Shown: positions 17,176 to 26,921 of the stretch, in pieces | Numbering within the stretch: position 1 is the first letter of the stretch | Layout: each line of letters begins with the position of its first letter | Assembly (NCBI GenBank): GCA_910574915.1 | Contig: CAJTCR010000020.1 | Location: 22,951 to 86,950 of the forward strand | Length of the DNA: 64,000 bases | DNA from: Eubacteriaceae bacterium | Lineage (GTDB): Bacteria; Bacillota; Clostridia; Lachnospirales; Lachnospiraceae | Reading direction: 5' to 3' | The notes under the pieces: generated by a model | The model's input: only the letters and a program-made list of their open reading frames with translations | Database searches by the model: none | What the model was told of the DNA's origin: nothing | Translations under genes and position numbers: made by a program

Positions 17176-18141
17176 TTAGCTGTTTATTTTTTGGATCATT
17201 TCTTTTAATAATGCAGCGGAAGCTTTCAACTGTTCCTGCTCTGTCTGGCTCAGGGTAATCGGCATCTGTCCTTCGGCGCCGTTTGCGCCGATGATCGTTG
17301 GCATACTCAGCACAAGATCTTCCAGCCCGTAAACAGGATCTACCAAAACAGAGACCGGAAGGATCGACTTTTCATCCCGCACGATCGCTTCACATATACG
17401 GCGTACAGCCATAGCGATTCCATAGTAGGTCGCTTTTTTCTTTTCAATAATTTCATACGCACTGTTTTTTACAGTCTGTGCAATCTCAAGCATAGCGGCT
17501 TCATGGTGAAAATAGCCGCGCATTTCACACACATCATTTAAAGGCACGCCGGATACATTTGCGCTGCTGAACGCGGCAATCTCACTGTCGCCATGTTCGC
17601 CGATAATAAACGCATGGATGCTCCTGCTGTCTACGCCCAGGTGTTCGGCAAGCTCGCTTTTTAACCGACCGGTATCCAGTACCGTGCCCGAACCGATTAC
17701 GCGGTTTTTCGGCAGCCCGGAGATTTTTAATGCTTCATAAGTCAGGATATCGACGGGATTGGAAACAATCAGCAGGATGCCTTCGCATCCGTGTTTCATA
17801 ATTTCCCCGATAATGGAACGCATAATCTTTGTATTTTTACTTACAAGATCCAGTCTCGTCTCGTCCGGCTTTTGATTGATGCCAGCCGTAATAATAATTA
17901 CGGCTGCATCCGTAAGATCCTGATAGCCGCCTGCATAGATTTTCATCGGCATTGCAAATGGCGTACCGTGGCTGATATCCAGCGCTTCGCCCTCTGCACG
18001 GTCTGCATCGGCATCGATTAAAACAAGTTCGGAAAACAATCCGCTTTGCATCAATGCAAAAGCAGTAGAAGAACCGACAAAGCCGCAGCCAATTACCGCA
18101 GCCTTGCGTAGATTTACTTTTACACATTCTGTGTTAGACAT
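17176..18141 (-). CDS. ldh: L-lactate dehydrogenase
   Basis: The enzyme interconverts pyruvate and L-lactate with NADH. The Rossmann motif is VIGCGFVGSS (residues 16-25). Q90 in INQKPDETRLDL is the residue that marks lactate rather than malate dehydrogenase, and GEHGDSE contains the catalytic H183. SNPVDILTYEA and SGTVLDTGRL are also family-typical, and 321 residues is normal length. The ribosome binding site AAAGAGG precedes the ATG. It stands alone on the minus strand beside the repeat-rich region. In a butyrate-type fermenter it offers an alternative NADH sink, or a way to use lactate; direction is not predictable. Confidence 0.93.
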   Translation of the reverse strand: MSNTECVKVNLRKAAVIGCGFVGSSTAFALMQSGLFSELVLIDADADRAEGEALDISHGTPFAMPMKIYAGGYQDLTDAAVIIITAGINQKPDETRLDLVSKNTKIMRSIIGEIMKHGCEGILLIVSNPVDILTYEALKISGLPKNRVIGSGTVLDTGRLKSELAEHLGVDSRSIHAFIIGEHGDSEIAAFSSANVSGVPLNDVCEMRGYFHHEAAMLEIAQTVKNSAYEIIEKKKATYYGIAMAVRRICEAIVRDEKSILPVSVLVDPVYGLEDLVLSMPTIIGANGAEGQMPITLSQTEQEQLKASAALLKEMIQKINS

Positions 18142-18296
18142 ATATATACCTCTTTAAAATTTTTTCTTATTGTTTTCAGTTTTGGAAAAATCTATACATA
18201 GAATTGCTAATTTTTGGTGAAAGGGCTGAAAATTATTGAGGGGAAAGAAAGCTCAAATTGTAAATTGCCTTTTACATGAGATTTCAAATCAAGGTA

Positions 18297-18432
18297 CAGC
18301 CACTACAGCGAACAAATTTGGATTGCTTTGGTATATTTTTACAGGAAGGGACGCTGGGAAAGAGGATGTGCCTCCCCTGGCTGCTTTTCGTAAATGCTAC
18401 GAAACAAGCTCAATATGGTTTTGTTTGTCTAC
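18297..18432. repeat. Repeat family C, copy C4 (inverted)
   Basis: The copy begins near CACTACAGCGAACAAATTTG, then TTTTTACAGGAAGGGACGC, a degenerate core (TGGGAAAGAGGATG / CCTCCCCTGGCTGC), TTCGTAAATGCTACGAAACA and CTCAATATGGTTTTG. It lies between ldh and copy A2. No CTAG boundaries are preserved, so it looks old. Confidence 0.65.
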
Positions 18433-18466
18433 TATGAACAAAATCAACCATATGATATAACAGATT

Positions 18467-18632
18467 CTAGTACAGCATTGCAGAAATAACAGTGAATACA
18501 GCGCCCGCTGTTTCTGCCATCACCGCGTTGTCGTCAGTCAACGATGCACCCGGCATCGCCTCCCTCCTCCGCCTTGCGCTGCCAAAAATAACGTGCACTG
18601 TATTCACTGTTATTTCTGCAACGCTGTACTAG
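18467..18632. repeat. Repeat family A, full copy A2 (166 bp, inverted relative to A1)
   Basis: The reverse complement matches A1 along its whole length with about ten substitutions and no length change. Ends are CTAGTACAGC and GCTGTACTAG. It is the left member of a chain of CTAG-bounded blocks running to 18868. Confidence 0.85.
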
Positions 18633-18702
18633 GTTATTCTACATGGAAAACCCGTCCAAAATAATTCCCTTGGAAACGCAAATCAGATAAAGTTCGCTCT
18701 AG
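18629..18702. repeat. CTAG-bounded block D (74 bp)
   Basis: The segment between A2 and C5 starts CTAGGTTATTC and ends GTTCGCTCTAG, sharing CTAG with both neighbours. The right end resembles the family C terminus (CTAG, AGCGAAC on the complement), so it may be a C-derived remnant. No second copy was seen. Confidence 0.4.
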
Positions 18703-18838
18703 TACTACAGCTACCAAACCATATCGGGCTTGTTTGGGCAGCACTTGCGAAGAACAGCCGGGAGAGTGTACCCCTCCTCTCTCCTGGCGTCCCTTCCTGT
18801 AAAAATTTACCAAAGCAATCCAAATTAGTTCACTCTAG
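18699..18838. repeat. Repeat family C, copy C5 with intact ends (140 bp)
   Basis: C5 starts CTAGTACTACAGCTACCAAA and ends AATTAGTTCACTCTAG, with the core AAGAACAGCCGGGAGAG and CTCTCCTGGCGTCCCTTCC. It is the best guide to the limits of family C because CTAG is intact at both sides. Confidence 0.75.
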
Positions 18839-18868
18839 TACAGCATTGCAGAAATAACGGTGTACTAG
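18835..18868. repeat. Repeat family A remnant A3 (34 bp)
   Basis: This is only the terminus of family A (CTAGTACAGCATTGCAGAAA) joined to the other end (GGTGTACTAG). It shares CTAG with C5 and looks like an internal deletion of a full element. Confidence 0.65.
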
Positions 18869-18973
18869 AATTTTTTATGAAATAGTATGAAAATCATGTA
18901 TAAAGCAGCATCAGACAGGGAATGCTAAGAGATTATATTCAAAATAAATTTTTAAAAGGGAAAGGCTGTTTTT

Positions 18974-19804
18974 ATGCAAAAAGTATTATATATAGAAGAA
19001 GCCGAGCAATATGCAGAATATATGAATCCAAAAGTAGTCAGGGGTATCCGCGACGATAGGACGGAGACGTTTGAATGTTATTCCAGATATACTTTATTTG
19101 TATTTCCGATGTATGATATCAGGCAGGTCAGACTGGCGGCAAACCAGGTCGTTATTTATATGGATCATGAAGATCTGCTTTTGTTTTGCGAAGGGCAGCG
19201 GGGGTACGCGCGTGTGAGCAGCCTGTTTCAGAAGGAAGCGACCAATGAGTGCGCGCTCTGGAGTTTTTTTCATAATCTGCTTAAAAATGATATGGATAAC
19301 CTGGAGGATCTGGAATGCGAGATTGCGGATGCGGAAATGGCGGCGATGGTGCGGTTTCAGAACGACTATATCCGTAAGATTATCGCATACCGCAAAGAGC
19401 TGCTTCGGCTCAAGCGTTATTATGAACAGTTGGATACGATTATGGACAGCCTGCTCTTAAATGAAAATAAAATGCTGTCCGCAGACGGTATTCAGCATTT
19501 TACGATTTTGGCAAACCGGACGACGCGGTATTTGCAGAATGTGCTGAACCTGCGTGACTATGTTACCCAGATGCGCGAGGCATACCAGTCTCAGATCGAT
19601 ATTGAGCAAAATAACTTGATGCGCCTGTTTACGGTTATTACGACGGTATTTCAGCCGCTGACTTTGATGGTCGGCTGGTATGGGATGAATTTTGCCCATA
19701 TGCCGGAGCTGCGGTGGAACTATGCGTATCCGGTGTTTATTGGCGCCAGTGTGATCGTATGTGTTCTGCTGCTTGCGTTTTTTAAGAAAAAAAGATGGGT
19801 GTAA
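18974..19804 (+). CDS. corA: CorA-family divalent cation transporter
   Basis: The 276-residue protein has a long cytoplasmic N-terminal region ending in a coiled-coil helix (about 100-215). Two C-terminal membrane helices follow, with the CorA signature YGMNFAHMPELRW between them (GMN at about 237-239) and a basic end (FKKKRWV). CorA pentamers conduct Mg2+ and sometimes other divalent metals. It is shorter than the usual 310-320 residues, chiefly at the N-terminus, and a variant metal specificity is possible. The ribosome binding site is AAAGGG about 14 bases before the ATG, rather distant. It stands alone between the repeat cluster and the helicase gene. Confidence 0.85.
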   Translation: MQKVLYIEEAEQYAEYMNPKVVRGIRDDRTETFECYSRYTLFVFPMYDIRQVRLAANQVVIYMDHEDLLLFCEGQRGYARVSSLFQKEATNECALWSFFHNLLKNDMDNLEDLECEIADAEMAAMVRFQNDYIRKIIAYRKELLRLKRYYEQLDTIMDSLLLNENKMLSADGIQHFTILANRTTRYLQNVLNLRDYVTQMREAYQSQIDIEQNNLMRLFTVITTVFQPLTLMVGWYGMNFAHMPELRWNYAYPVFIGASVIVCVLLLAFFKKKRWV

Positions 19805-19933
19805 ATTGCAGAAATAGGAGTGTGTTTTGGAGCGATTCGTGTTAAAATATAGAAAACGCAGACGTGCTTTGTGTCTGTACAGAGGAAGCTCCGGTATTTG
19901 CCGGATGCTGAAACCAGCAGGGAGATAAAATAT

Positions 19934-22900
19934 ATGAAAATAATAAATCCAAGTTTAATTAAAGAAAAAGCTACGAACGCTGCCGTATATGAGCGTGGAA
20001 ATAATTTATTTATGGATGAGCGTGTGGGACGGATTGAGATTGCCTTTCGAGGACAAAAGACGTATGAGATCGCTGCGAAAGTCAGGGGAAGTACGGGCAG
20101 TACGTATTATGCGCAGGCAAGCGTTGCGTTTTTTTTTCAGGGAGAGCTGATTAAGGACTATACGTGTGATTGTGCGGCATGTGCAAAATATCCCGGTATG
20201 TGTAAGCATATCGTAGCGATGCTGATGGAATATAACTACCAGGCGGACGGCGGAGAGTTTGAGCAATTTGACGAAATCGATGAAAACAGCTATGAGGGAA
20301 ACGCGCTTACTTATGGACAGCCCCTGACCCCGGTAAAACATACAAGGCAAAGTGATGCGGAATTGAAAAAGCTGTTGGACTATTATGTGCTGCAAGACCG
20401 CAATCAGTTTTGCCAGCAGTATGGAAACGGGGACGTCAGGCTGGTGCCGACGCTGCATTTAGAGGCGGACAGGGAATCTTTGGATTTAAAGATCGGGACA
20501 ACGCAGCTTTATGTTGTTAAGGATATTGGAGAGCTGGTAGATAATATTAAGCAGATGCGGTATGTCTCGTATGGGAAAAAACTGGCTTTTACACACAGCC
20601 AGAGTGCTTTTGCAAGAGAATCCACAGGGATTGTAAACTTATTGTTAGAGATGGATAACGAAAATGAATTTTCTTACCGCTACCAAAACTGGGGATACAG
20701 CAGTACACAGCAGCGCAGATCGGTGACACTGTCTCCGCCACTGCTGGATCGTTTGATGGAGATGTACGAGGGAAAAGAGCTGCAAGTAGATGACCAGTTA
20801 TTAAATCAGGAATCAAAAGTTTTTGTAATGCGCAAAAATCCGAAGCTTCCGTTAAAAATCATTGGAGACGGAAAAAATGGCGCCAGAGTGGATATGGAAT
20901 CCGTGTTTTTGACAGAAGGAGGCAGACAGTGGTATCTGTTATGGAGGCAGTGCTTTTATATCTGCACAAAAGAGTATTACGAGCAGGTCAAAGGGTTTTT
21001 AAAACTGATGGTGCAGCAGCGGGAACATCTTAAGAAAAACAGCTATTACGGAAGATACAGGGCTTATTATGAAGAACTGACCGATCCGACCTTTTATTTG
21101 AGCGAGGAGGATTTTAGCGCGTTTGCCAAAAACGTGCTGCCGATGGCTGCGGATGTACTGGATATTCGGATTGAAAAAGTGGATTTTGCAGCATACGAAG
21201 CGGAAGAGGCAGTCTTTCGCAGTTATCTGGATAAGGTTGGCAGCCATATTGAATGTAAGGCAAAAGTACTGTATGGAGAGCGGGAATTTGACGTGGCAAA
21301 AATTCCTGCGAAGGAAGAGGCAATACGTGACATCCGCCGCGAATATGAAGTGCGCAGTATCCTGGAAGGATATTTTGAGGTAGCGTCTGACCAGCAGACG
21401 TATTACAGCAAAGAAGAGGACTTGATGCTCGGATTTTTGGAAGTCGGGCTGCCGCAGCTAGAAATAGTCTCAGAGATATTTGCGACAGACCGGTTTAAAA
21501 ATATGCGGGTAGTCCCGATGCCGATGGTGACGGCAGGAATCGTAATCAAAGGCAATCTGCTGGATGTATCCTGGAATATCGAAGGCATGAGCGCGCAGGA
21601 GGTCATGGATATCCTGGCGGATTATAAAAAGAAAAAGAAATACCATAAGCTGAAAACAGGTGAATTTCTGCGTATGGATGAAAATTCACTGGCGGTATTG
21701 GAAGAATTAAACGAAGGGCTGCATTTGACAAAAGAAGAGCTGAAAGAGCGCAAAGCGCAGGTACCGCTGTACAGATCCTTATATCTGGATTCATTAATGA
21801 AAGATAACGCGGACTACATAAGGCTGGAGCGAGATAAAAAGTTTAAGACGGTAATTCGGGAGATGCGTTCGATGGAAGACGGAGACAGAGAAGTGCCCGA
21901 CAAGATCCACGCGGTGCTGCGCCCGTATCAGGAGATTGGCTTTCAGTGGCTCAGTTCGCTTGCAAAGTTTGGCTTCGGCGGTATTTTGGCAGACGATATG
22001 GGACTTGGAAAGACGCTTCAGGTGCTGACGTTTTTAGCTGCGGAGCCGGAGGCAAAGGCGCTTGTCGTCTGTCCGGCGTCTTTGATTTATAACTGGGAAG
22101 AGGAATGCAGGCGGTTTTATCCTGACGCAAAGACCGCGGCCGTCGCAGGCACGGTGCATGTCAGACAGGGGCAGATTGCGTCAAGCAGGCAGTACGATAT
22201 ATTGATTACTTCTTATGATTTGTTAAAACGTGATATAGATTCTTATGAAAACATGCATTTTGACTATATGATTATAGACGAAGCGCAGTATATCAAAAAT
22301 GCTTCGACACAGGCGGCAAAAGCGGTCAAGGCGATTTCTTGTACCTGCCGCTTTGCCCTGACTGGAACACCGATTGAAAACCGCCTGAGCGAATTGTGGA
22401 GCATTTTTGAATTTTTAATGCCAGGCTATCTGTTCAGCTACAAACGCTTTAAAGAAGAACTGGAAGTGCCGATTGCAGAGAGCAGGGATGAAGCGGCAAG
22501 GATCCGCCTGTCACGGTTTGTACGCCCGTTTATTTTGCGCCGCCTGAAAAAAGATGTATTAAAAGAACTGCCAGATAAGGTAGAAGAGGTCGTATATGCC
22601 AGGATGGAGGGCGAGCAGAGCAGCTTATATCTGGCACGTGAAAAACAGCTCCTTATGACGCTGGCAAAGCAGACCGAGGAGGAATTTAAGACACAAAAGC
22701 TCTTTATACTGGCAGAATTGACGGCTTTGCGCCAGATCTGCTGCGATCCTTTGTTAGTCTATGAAAACTACGAAGGCGAATCTGCAAAGACGAAAACCTG
22801 CATGGAGGTAGTGGAAAATGCAGTCAGCGGCGGGCATAAGGTACTGCTGTTTTCACAGTTTTCTTCTATGCTGGAGCATTTGTCTGCCAAGTTTGGCGAA

Positions 22901-23302
22901 CATGGGCTGCGTGCGTTTTTGCTGACGGGCAAAACGAGCAAGGAAGAGCGCCGCCGTCTGGTAGCCGCATTCCAGGCAGGAGAAGCAGACGTATTTTTAA
23001 TCTCGCTGAAAGCAGGCGGGACAGGGCTGAACCTGACCGCGGCGGATATGGTCATCCATTATGACCCGTGGTGGAACCTGGCTGCGCAGAATCAGGCGAC
23101 CGACCGTGCCTACCGGATCGGGCAGGATAATAAAGTTATCGTCCTGCGCCTGATTATGAAAGGTACGATCGAAGAGCGGATTTTAAAGATGCAGGAGGAC
23201 AAGCAAAACCTTGCGGATTCCATTATTTCGGAGGATGGAATATCGATCAGCGGCCTGGATAAGGAACAACTGCTATCCGTTTTAGAAGAAAAAAAGGATT
23301 GA
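19934..23302 (+). CDS. SWIM-domain SNF2-family DNA-dependent ATPase
   Basis: The 1122-residue protein has an N-terminal SWIM zinc finger (C78-D-C80 and C90-K-H92), a middle region of about 450 residues of the bacterial SNF2 type, and a full Swi2/Snf2 motor. Motor motifs are DDMGLGKT (K693), DEAQ (782-785), SLKAGGTGLNLTAADMVIHY and the ATDRAYRIGQ motif VI. Members of this RapA/HepA-like group translocate on DNA and are thought to remodel protein-DNA complexes; the substrate is unknown. The start at 19934 follows GGGAGATAAAATAT; a longer frame to 19871 has no ribosome binding site. No methyltransferase or nuclease adjoins, so it is not obviously part of a defence system. Confidence 0.9.
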   Translation: MKIINPSLIKEKATNAAVYERGNNLFMDERVGRIEIAFRGQKTYEIAAKVRGSTGSTYYAQASVAFFFQGELIKDYTCDCAACAKYPGMCKHIVAMLMEYNYQADGGEFEQFDEIDENSYEGNALTYGQPLTPVKHTRQSDAELKKLLDYYVLQDRNQFCQQYGNGDVRLVPTLHLEADRESLDLKIGTTQLYVVKDIGELVDNIKQMRYVSYGKKLAFTHSQSAFARESTGIVNLLLEMDNENEFSYRYQNWGYSSTQQRRSVTLSPPLLDRLMEMYEGKELQVDDQLLNQESKVFVMRKNPKLPLKIIGDGKNGARVDMESVFLTEGGRQWYLLWRQCFYICTKEYYEQVKGFLKLMVQQREHLKKNSYYGRYRAYYEELTDPTFYLSEEDFSAFAKNVLPMAADVLDIRIEKVDFAAYEAEEAVFRSYLDKVGSHIECKAKVLYGEREFDVAKIPAKEEAIRDIRREYEVRSILEGYFEVASDQQTYYSKEEDLMLGFLEVGLPQLEIVSEIFATDRFKNMRVVPMPMVTAGIVIKGNLLDVSWNIEGMSAQEVMDILADYKKKKKYHKLKTGEFLRMDENSLAVLEELNEGLHLTKEELKERKAQVPLYRSLYLDSLMKDNADYIRLERDKKFKTVIREMRSMEDGDREVPDKIHAVLRPYQEIGFQWLSSLAKFGFGGILADDMGLGKTLQVLTFLAAEPEAKALVVCPASLIYNWEEECRRFYPDAKTAAVAGTVHVRQGQIASSRQYDILITSYDLLKRDIDSYENMHFDYMIIDEAQYIKNASTQAAKAVKAISCTCRFALTGTPIENRLSELWSIFEFLMPGYLFSYKRFKEELEVPIAESRDEAARIRLSRFVRPFILRRLKKDVLKELPDKVEEVVYARMEGEQSSLYLAREKQLLMTLAKQTEEEFKTQKLFILAELTALRQICCDPLLVYENYEGESAKTKTCMEVVENAVSGGHKVLLFSQFSSMLEHLSAKFGEHGLRAFLLTGKTSKEERRRLVAAFQAGEADVFLISLKAGGTGLNLTAADMVIHYDPWWNLAAQNQATDRAYRIGQDNKVIVLRLIMKGTIEERILKMQEDKQNLADSIISEDGISISGLDKEQLLSVLEEKKD

Positions 23303-23349
23303 CAAATCAAAAAACCTGTGTTTTAATTACTGAAAAGAAAATTGAATAT

Positions 23350-23741
23350 CCGTATAAACCGAAGATGTGGAGATAAAAATAGTTGTGCATGTCCAGAGAG
23401 TCCGGGCAGGTGGGAGCCGGATCAAACGCAGATTATTAAATGGACCACGGAGGGCGCAGTCAAAAGCAGCGGTCGTGCTGCCTAGTATTCTGCGACGTTG
23501 GGCATACGTTAGTTGCCGGAGATATGATGGTATCTCGTCAAAGTGCGCAGGGTTTCCTGTGAAGCAAGGTGGCACCGCGGATGAATATGAACAGTACCTG
23601 GCCTGATGGCGTTTTAGGGGAAGAGGGAAGAAGTGTGATTTTCTGTTTTTCTAAGATTGTCAGACAGGATAGGATTTTCGATTCATACACCCGTCCTTGA
23701 TAATGTAGTTACTACATTTATCATGGACTGGGTGTTTTTTT
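23350..23741 (+). promoter_or_regulatory. T-box leader, tryptophan-specific
   Basis: The leader contains the stem I landmarks CCAGAGAGTCCGG and GGTGGGAGCCGG, a specifier TGG (Trp) at 23441-23443 in ATTAAATGGACCACGG, and the T-box AAGGTGGCACCGCGG (23566-23580). Uncharged tRNA-Trp should stabilise the antiterminator. ATGAAT just after the T-box (23581-23586) is complementary to ATTCAT (23681-23686) just before the terminator, so the switch spans an unusually long loop of about 95 bases. It controls the trpEGDCFBA operon. The left limit is approximate. Confidence 0.9.
23688..23741 (+). terminator. T-box-controlled terminator
   Basis: CACCCGTCCTTGATAA pairs with TTATCATGGACTGGGTG with minor mismatches, and ATGTAG/CTACAT extends the inner stem. 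A run of seven T follows (23735-23741). It is about 50 bases upstream of trpE. Confidence 0.85.
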
Positions 23742-23789
23742 GTTGTAAATGAAAGTCTTTCATTGGATAATTTGGCAGGAGGGAAAATT

Positions 23790-25262
23790 ATGATCTATCC
23801 ATCGTTCGCCCAGGCAAAAGAGCTTGGAGCAAAAGGAAACAGAATACCCGTAAAAATGGAATTGTATGCAGATACGCTGACTCCGGTGCTTGCGGTGCGC
23901 CGCTTAAAGAAACTAGGCAGTCACTGCTTTTTACTGGAAAGTGCGCAGAAACAAAGACGATGGGGCAGATATTCGTTTTTGGGCTACGAGCCGGCGATGG
24001 AGATTACCTGCCGGAATGGAATGGTAAAAATAACCGCTGGCAGTACAGTGACTACGGAGCAGACGGAGCATCCGGGAAGGTTGATTCGAAGGATTATGGA
24101 AGAAAACCGGGCGCCGCGGATGGAAGAAATGCCACCGTTTTGCGGAGGACTGGTAGGGTATTTTTCGTATGATTACTTAAAATACAGTGAGCCTTCTCTT
24201 GTGATGGACGCGCCGGACGAAGAAGCGTTTCAGGACGCAGATCTGATGCTGTTTGATAAAGTGGCCGCGTTTGACCACTACAGGCAAAAGGTGATATTAA
24301 TTGTAAATATAAGAACGGATAATATCGGCGATTCATACAGGAAAGCGGAATTAACATTAAAGAAAATGGCGGAGACGCTAATACACGGCGAGCTGGCAGA
24401 AAATCCGCCGTTAAGGCTGAAAAGCAGTTTTCGATACTTGTTTGGTAAAAAAGAGTACTGCGGAATTGTAGAAAGAGCGAAGCAGTACATTCGGGAAGGT
24501 GATATCTTTCAGGTAGTATTGTCAAACCGGATTGAAGCGGATATAGAAGGCAGCCTGTTTGACACCTATCGGATTCTGCGCTCTTCCAATCCGTCGCCGT
24601 ATATGTTTTATCTTTCCAGCGATGAGCTTGAGATTGCGGGTGCGTCGCCAGAGACGCTTGTCAGGCTGGAAAATGGCGTGCTGCATACGTATCCGCTGGC
24701 AGGTACGAAAAAGAGGGGCTCCACACGGGAAGAAGACTTGGCGTTGGAGCAGAACCTGCTTTCGGACGAAAAGGAGCGGGCAGAGCACAATATGCTTGTA
24801 GATCTTGGCAGGAATGACCTAAGCAAAATCAGCAGGATCGGATCTGTGGAGGTCGAAAAGTACATGTGCATCGAACGGTTTTCACATGTTATGCATATCG
24901 GATCTACGGTAACTGGAAAGATCCTGGACGAAAAGGATGCGCTGGATGCGGTAGACGCGGTGCTTCCGGCAGGTACGCTTTCTGGAGCGCCAAAGCTGCG
25001 TGCATGTGAGATTATTCATGAACTGGAAAGAACCAAACGGGGCATCTATGGAGGCGCTATCGGATATATTGACTTTACTGGAAATCTGGATACCTGCATT
25101 GCGATACGGATCGCATATGCAAAACACGGAAAAGTATTTGTGCGTTCAGGTGCAGGCATTGTGGCAGACAGCGTGCCGGAGATGGAGTTTGCAGAATGTG
25201 AAAATAAGGCAAAAGCAGTGATGCAGGCGCTGCAAGAGGCGGAGGGAGGAATTGATTTATGA
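23790..25262 (+). CDS. trpE: Anthranilate synthase component I
   Basis: TrpE converts chorismate to anthranilate with ammonia from TrpG. The 490-residue protein has an N-terminal regulatory domain containing LLESAQKQRRWGRYSFLG, the LLES element used for tryptophan feedback inhibition. The chorismate-binding domain has IREGDIFQVVLSNR, AGTKKRGSTREED and LPAGTLSGAPKLRACEII. The start at 23790 follows AGGAGGG; a frame beginning at 23763 would enter the leader. It is the first gene behind the T-box, and its TGA overlaps the trpG start (ATGA). Confidence 0.97.
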   Translation: MIYPSFAQAKELGAKGNRIPVKMELYADTLTPVLAVRRLKKLGSHCFLLESAQKQRRWGRYSFLGYEPAMEITCRNGMVKITAGSTVTTEQTEHPGRLIRRIMEENRAPRMEEMPPFCGGLVGYFSYDYLKYSEPSLVMDAPDEEAFQDADLMLFDKVAAFDHYRQKVILIVNIRTDNIGDSYRKAELTLKKMAETLIHGELAENPPLRLKSSFRYLFGKKEYCGIVERAKQYIREGDIFQVVLSNRIEADIEGSLFDTYRILRSSNPSPYMFYLSSDELEIAGASPETLVRLENGVLHTYPLAGTKKRGSTREEDLALEQNLLSDEKERAEHNMLVDLGRNDLSKISRIGSVEVEKYMCIERFSHVMHIGSTVTGKILDEKDALDAVDAVLPAGTLSGAPKLRACEIIHELERTKRGIYGGAIGYIDFTGNLDTCIAIRIAYAKHGKVFVRSGAGIVADSVPEMEFAECENKAKAVMQALQEAEGGIDL

Positions 25263-25855
25263 TTTTATTAATAGACAATTATGACAGCTTTTCCTATAAC
25301 CTGTATCACCTGGTTGGCAGGCAAAACCCCATGATCAGAGTGGTACGTAACGATGCAGTGACTGTAGAAGAGATCAAGGAGATGGGGCCGCAAGCGCTGC
25401 TCTTATCTCCGGGGCCAGGGAAGCCTAATGGCGCGGGTATTTGTATTGAAGCAGTGCAGCGCCTGTCTGCCAGTATACCGATATTAGGCGTGTGCCTGGG
25501 ACATCAGGTGATCTGCGAAGCGTTTGGCGGTACTGTTTCTTACGCAAAGGAGCTGATGCATGGAAAAGCGTCTCAGATCAGCCTGGATACGGGCAGCAGG
25601 ATGTTTTGTGGAATGAAGAAAGAAATTACGGCAGCCAGATACCATTCTCTTGCAGCGGTAAAAGAATGCCTGCCTGGATGCCTGAAAGTCACGGCACAGA
25701 CGGCTCAAGGAGAGGTTATGGCAGTAGAACACAATAAATATCCGGTATTTGGCCTGCAATTTCATCCAGAATCGATCTTAACACCGGATGGGTATCAAAT
25801 GATACAAAATTTTTTAAAGGCAGCGGAGCATTTCAGAACACAGAACACAGAATGA
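25259..25855 (+). CDS. trpG: Anthranilate synthase component II (glutamine amidotransferase)
   Basis: This 198-residue class I amidotransferase supplies ammonia to TrpE. It begins MILLIDNYDSFSYNLYHLVG. It has the oxyanion loop LLSPGPGKP, the nucleophile in GVCLGHQVI (cysteine near residue 79) and the His-Glu pair in LQFHPESI. It is a stand-alone subunit, not fused to TrpD as in some bacteria. The ATGA overlap with trpE suggests translational coupling for a 1:1 complex. A pabA-like dual role is possible but not indicated. Confidence 0.96.
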   Translation: MILLIDNYDSFSYNLYHLVGRQNPMIRVVRNDAVTVEEIKEMGPQALLLSPGPGKPNGAGICIEAVQRLSASIPILGVCLGHQVICEAFGGTVSYAKELMHGKASQISLDTGSRMFCGMKKEITAARYHSLAAVKECLPGCLKVTAQTAQGEVMAVEHNKYPVFGLQFHPESILTPDGYQMIQNFLKAAEHFRTQNTE

Positions 25856-25871
25856 TTAGGAGGTAATCAAC

Positions 25872-26921
25872 ATGATTCGGGAAGCAATTATGACACTGAG
25901 AAATAGAGAAAATTTGACTTACGATATGGCAAAGACGGTAATGCATGAGATCATGAGCGGGGAAACCAGCCAGATTCAGATGAGTGCTTATCTGACAGCG
26001 CTTGCGATGAAAGGGGAGACGATCGATGAGATTACCGGCTCAGCAAAGGGAATGCGCGAGCACTGTATTCGCCTGCTGCATGATCAGGATGTGCTGGAAA
26101 TTGTGGGTACGGGCGGAGACCGTTCCAATTCATTTAATATCTCCACAACCGCGGCGCTTGTGACAGCCGCAGGAGGCGTACCTGTCGCAAAACACGGCAA
26201 CCGGGCGGCATCCAGCAGGTGCGGAGCGGCGGATGTATTGGAAGCACTGGGGGTAAATATTGCAATTACGCCAGAAAAAAGCACAGAATTGTTAAATAAG
26301 ATCAATATTTGTTTTCTGTTTGCGCAAAACTATCATCTTGCGATGAAATATGTCGCTCCGGTACGAAAAGAACTGGGCATCCGCACAGTATTTAATATAC
26401 TGGGGCCGCTGACAAATCCTGCGGGAGCGAGTATGCAGGTAATGGGCGTCTATGAGGAAGCGCTTGTAGAACCGTTAGCAAAAGTGTTGACGAACCTGGG
26501 CGTGAAAAGTGCGATGGTCGTATACGGCACAGACGTGCTGGATGAGATTTCTATGAGTGCGCCCACGGTGGTATGCGAGGTGCGAAACGGCAGCTTCTAT
26601 TCGTATGTGATTGAACCGGAGCAGTTTGGTTTTGAAAAATGCGACAGATCTGATTTGCGGGGCGGTACGCCAAAAGAGAATGCACAGATTACGAGGGCTG
26701 TGTTAGACGGAGAAAAAGGGCCAAAGCGGAACGCGACAGTGCTGAATGCAGGCGCGGGGCTGTATGTCGCAGGAAAAGCAGCGAGCCTGTCAGAAGGTGT
26801 GCGCCTTGCAGAACGGCTGATCGACAGCGGAGCGGCAAAAAGGCGGTTGGAACAGTTTATAGAATTATCAAATCAGACGCTTGATCAGACCCCAAAAGCG
26901 GACACAGGAGGGAAAGCATAA
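25872..26921 (+). CDS. trpD: Anthranilate phosphoribosyltransferase
   Basis: TrpD transfers phosphoribose from PRPP to anthranilate. The 349-residue protein shows the PRPP loop [14 protein letters not shown] (near residue 77), [21 protein letters not shown] and the [11 protein letters not shown] block, all diagnostic. The start follows AGGAGG eight bases upstream. The stop codon overlaps the start of trpC (TAATG). A short C-terminal tail ([11 protein letters not shown]) extends past the usual end, as also seen in TrpC of this operon. Confidence 0.97.
   Translation: MIREAIMTLRNRENLTYDMAKTVMHEIMSGETSQIQMSAYLTALAMKGETIDEITGSAKGMREHCIRLLHDQDVLEIVGTGGDRSNSFNISTTAALVTAAGGVPVAKHGNRAASSRCGAADVLEALGVNIAITPEKSTELLNKINICFLFAQNYHLAMKYVAPVRKELGIRTVFNILGPLTNPAGASMQVMGVYEEALVEPLAKVLTNLGVKSAMVVYGTDVLDEISMSAPTVVCEVRNGSFYSYVIEPEQFGFEKCDRSDLRGGTPKENAQITRAVLDGEKGPKRNATVLNAGAGLYVAGKAASLSEGVRLAERLIDSGAAKRRLEQFIELSNQTLDQTPKADTGGKA

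Noticed and set aside
19934..23302. SNF2 protein as part of a phage-defence island
   Set aside because: No nuclease, methyltransferase or other defence partner adjoins; the neighbours are a cation transporter and the trp operon.
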